Source: Apostichopus japonicus (Eukaryota > Echinodermata > Holothuroidea > Aspidochirotida > Stichopodidae). Taken from it: a stretch of DNA of 64,000 bases. Of this stretch, positions 63,150-64,000 are shown piece after piece (position 1 is the stretch's first letter; each line of letters opens with the position of its first letter). The stretch lies in assembly GCF_037975245.1 (NCBI RefSeq), contig NC_092568.1, positions 42,149,631 to 42,213,630 on the forward strand, written 5' to 3'. The notes beneath the pieces are model-generated. The model saw nothing but the letters and a program-made list of their open reading frames with translations. It was not told where the DNA came from and made no database searches. A program made the position numbers and the translations under genes.

Positions 63150-63550
63150 CAGCTATGTCAGGAGAATCATATGATATGATATGATTGTATGTATAACAGT
63201 AGGCAATGTTAGGAGAATCATGTGATATGATATGATTGTATGTATAACAGTAGGCAATGTCAGGAGAATCATATGATATGATATGATTGTATGTATAACA
63301 GTAGGCAATGTTAGGAGAATCATGTGATATGATATGATTGTATGTATAACAGTAGGCAATGTCAGGAGAATCATATGATATGATATGATTGTATGTATAA
63401 CAGTAGGCAATGTTAGGAGAATCATGTGATATGATATGATTGTTTGTATAACAGTAGGCAATGTTAGGAGAATCATGTGATATGATATGATTGTTTGTAT
63501 AACAGTAGGCAATGTTAGGAGAATCATGTGATATGATATGATTGTGTATA
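63150..63550. repeat. 51-bp minisatellite with alternating variants (102-bp higher order)
   Basis: The unit starts GTATGTATAACAGTAGGCAA and continues TGTTAGGAGAATCATGTGAT and ATGATATGATT. Over the left part, copies alternate between GTTAGGAGAATCATGTGA and GTCAGGAGAATCATATGA. The 51-bp period keeps minus-strand frames open (17 codons per unit), but it lies beside the first visible legumain exon, in its upstream intron. Confidence 0.93.
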
Positions 63551-63670
63551 ACAGCAGACATTAGGCCCTTTGGGGGACAATTACTTCAATATCTGGAGTT
63601 TGTCAACTTGCAGGAGCAGAGCACATAAACATATGTAACAGTACACTTGCAGCACAACTATATATATACA

Positions 63671-64000
63671 CAGGCGCGTATCCAGGATTTTGTAACCCGG
63701 GGGGCGCGAATTACTATCTAAGCGGAGCGCCACCATCGGTTGGCGCGCAGCGTACAAGAAAATTTCTTGTTTTGATACCACCTAGATCACCGGAAACGGC
63801 ACTTTTCGGGCTTGAAATGACCAACCAGATGTACACTTTTTGCCTAAGAACCAAGTATTTCCTAATAGTTTTTTTTTCATCCATAAACTTTTTGAAGATT
63901 ATCAACCCGGCACACATCATGTTCGACCTGATCGCATCTCCTGTGGGTCATTGCTTTTGTAGGTGATTCTACGTCGCGGCCCACAATACCCGTCAGCCCC
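63671..64000 (+). mobile_element. large hAT-like element family, copy cut by window end
   Basis: It begins CAGGCGCGTATCCAGG and continues colinearly with 28223-28550 (GAGCGCCACCATCGGTTGG, 'atcaccggaaacggcactt', 'ttcgacctgatcgcatctcctgt'). The other end lies past the window. Confidence 0.85.

Noticed and set aside
63121-63561. Minus-strand open frames of 146 and 124 codons with a 17-residue repeat
   Set aside because: Several overlapping frames are open at once because 51 is a multiple of three. There is no sign of a coding exon.

Overview
This is an intron-rich, AT-rich animal genome window, not bacterial DNA. It shows GT-AG introns, invertebrate-type gene families, tRNA-derived SINEs, many short DNA transposons and a dense set of minisatellites. 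The proteins and repeats suggest a marine invertebrate deuterostome. I lean towards an echinoderm, perhaps a sea cucumber, but I see no marker that proves this.

Five genes can be built exon by exon with consistent splice phases. (1) At 1-3884 on + is the 3' part of a gene for an ARM-repeat, TIR and SAM protein. This is a SARM1-like set of domains in a different order. (2) At 6620-11476 on - is a complete four-exon LRR1 gene, the substrate receptor of a CUL2 ubiquitin ligase, with visible BC-box and Cul2-box. (3) and (4) At 17011-25194 and 30697-45773, both on +, are two complete nine-exon SLC22-type organic ion transporter genes. They are tandem duplicates with the same intron phases, homologous intron pieces and a patchy identity profile. 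(5) At 50611-63000 on - is a legumain (asparaginyl endopeptidase) gene whose 5' exons lie beyond the right edge. It includes a 31-nt terminal coding exon beyond a 3.6 kb intron.

The rest is repeats. Short DNA transposons with visible boundaries were found. Four have a perfect 8-bp target duplication (10664-10982, 25778-26442, 40225-40610 and 60428-61069). One has a 7 of 8 duplication (39708-41294) and one sits in TTAA (12506-12864, with a second copy at 42904-43263). One element is nested inside another. A relic carries a hAT transposase C-terminal motif (15738-15791). A large element family lies in opposite orientations at 28.2-30.2 kb and 39.7-41.3 kb, flanking and partly inside the second SLC22 gene. 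From about 47.5 kb to 63.6 kb there is a cluster of minisatellites with periods of 34, 34, 71, 150 (3 x about 50), 24, 50 and 51 bp, all but one inside or directly next to legumain introns.

The genes do not form a functional pathway. They are separate housekeeping, transport and innate-immunity or NAD-metabolism genes. The most unusual points are the ARM-TIR-SAM order, the mosaic divergence of the SLC22 pair, a tandem array of tRNA-like units in an SLC22 intron, and a legumain exon boundary that was triplicated and then split by a 642-bp transposon. I saw no clear undescribed multi-gene system.
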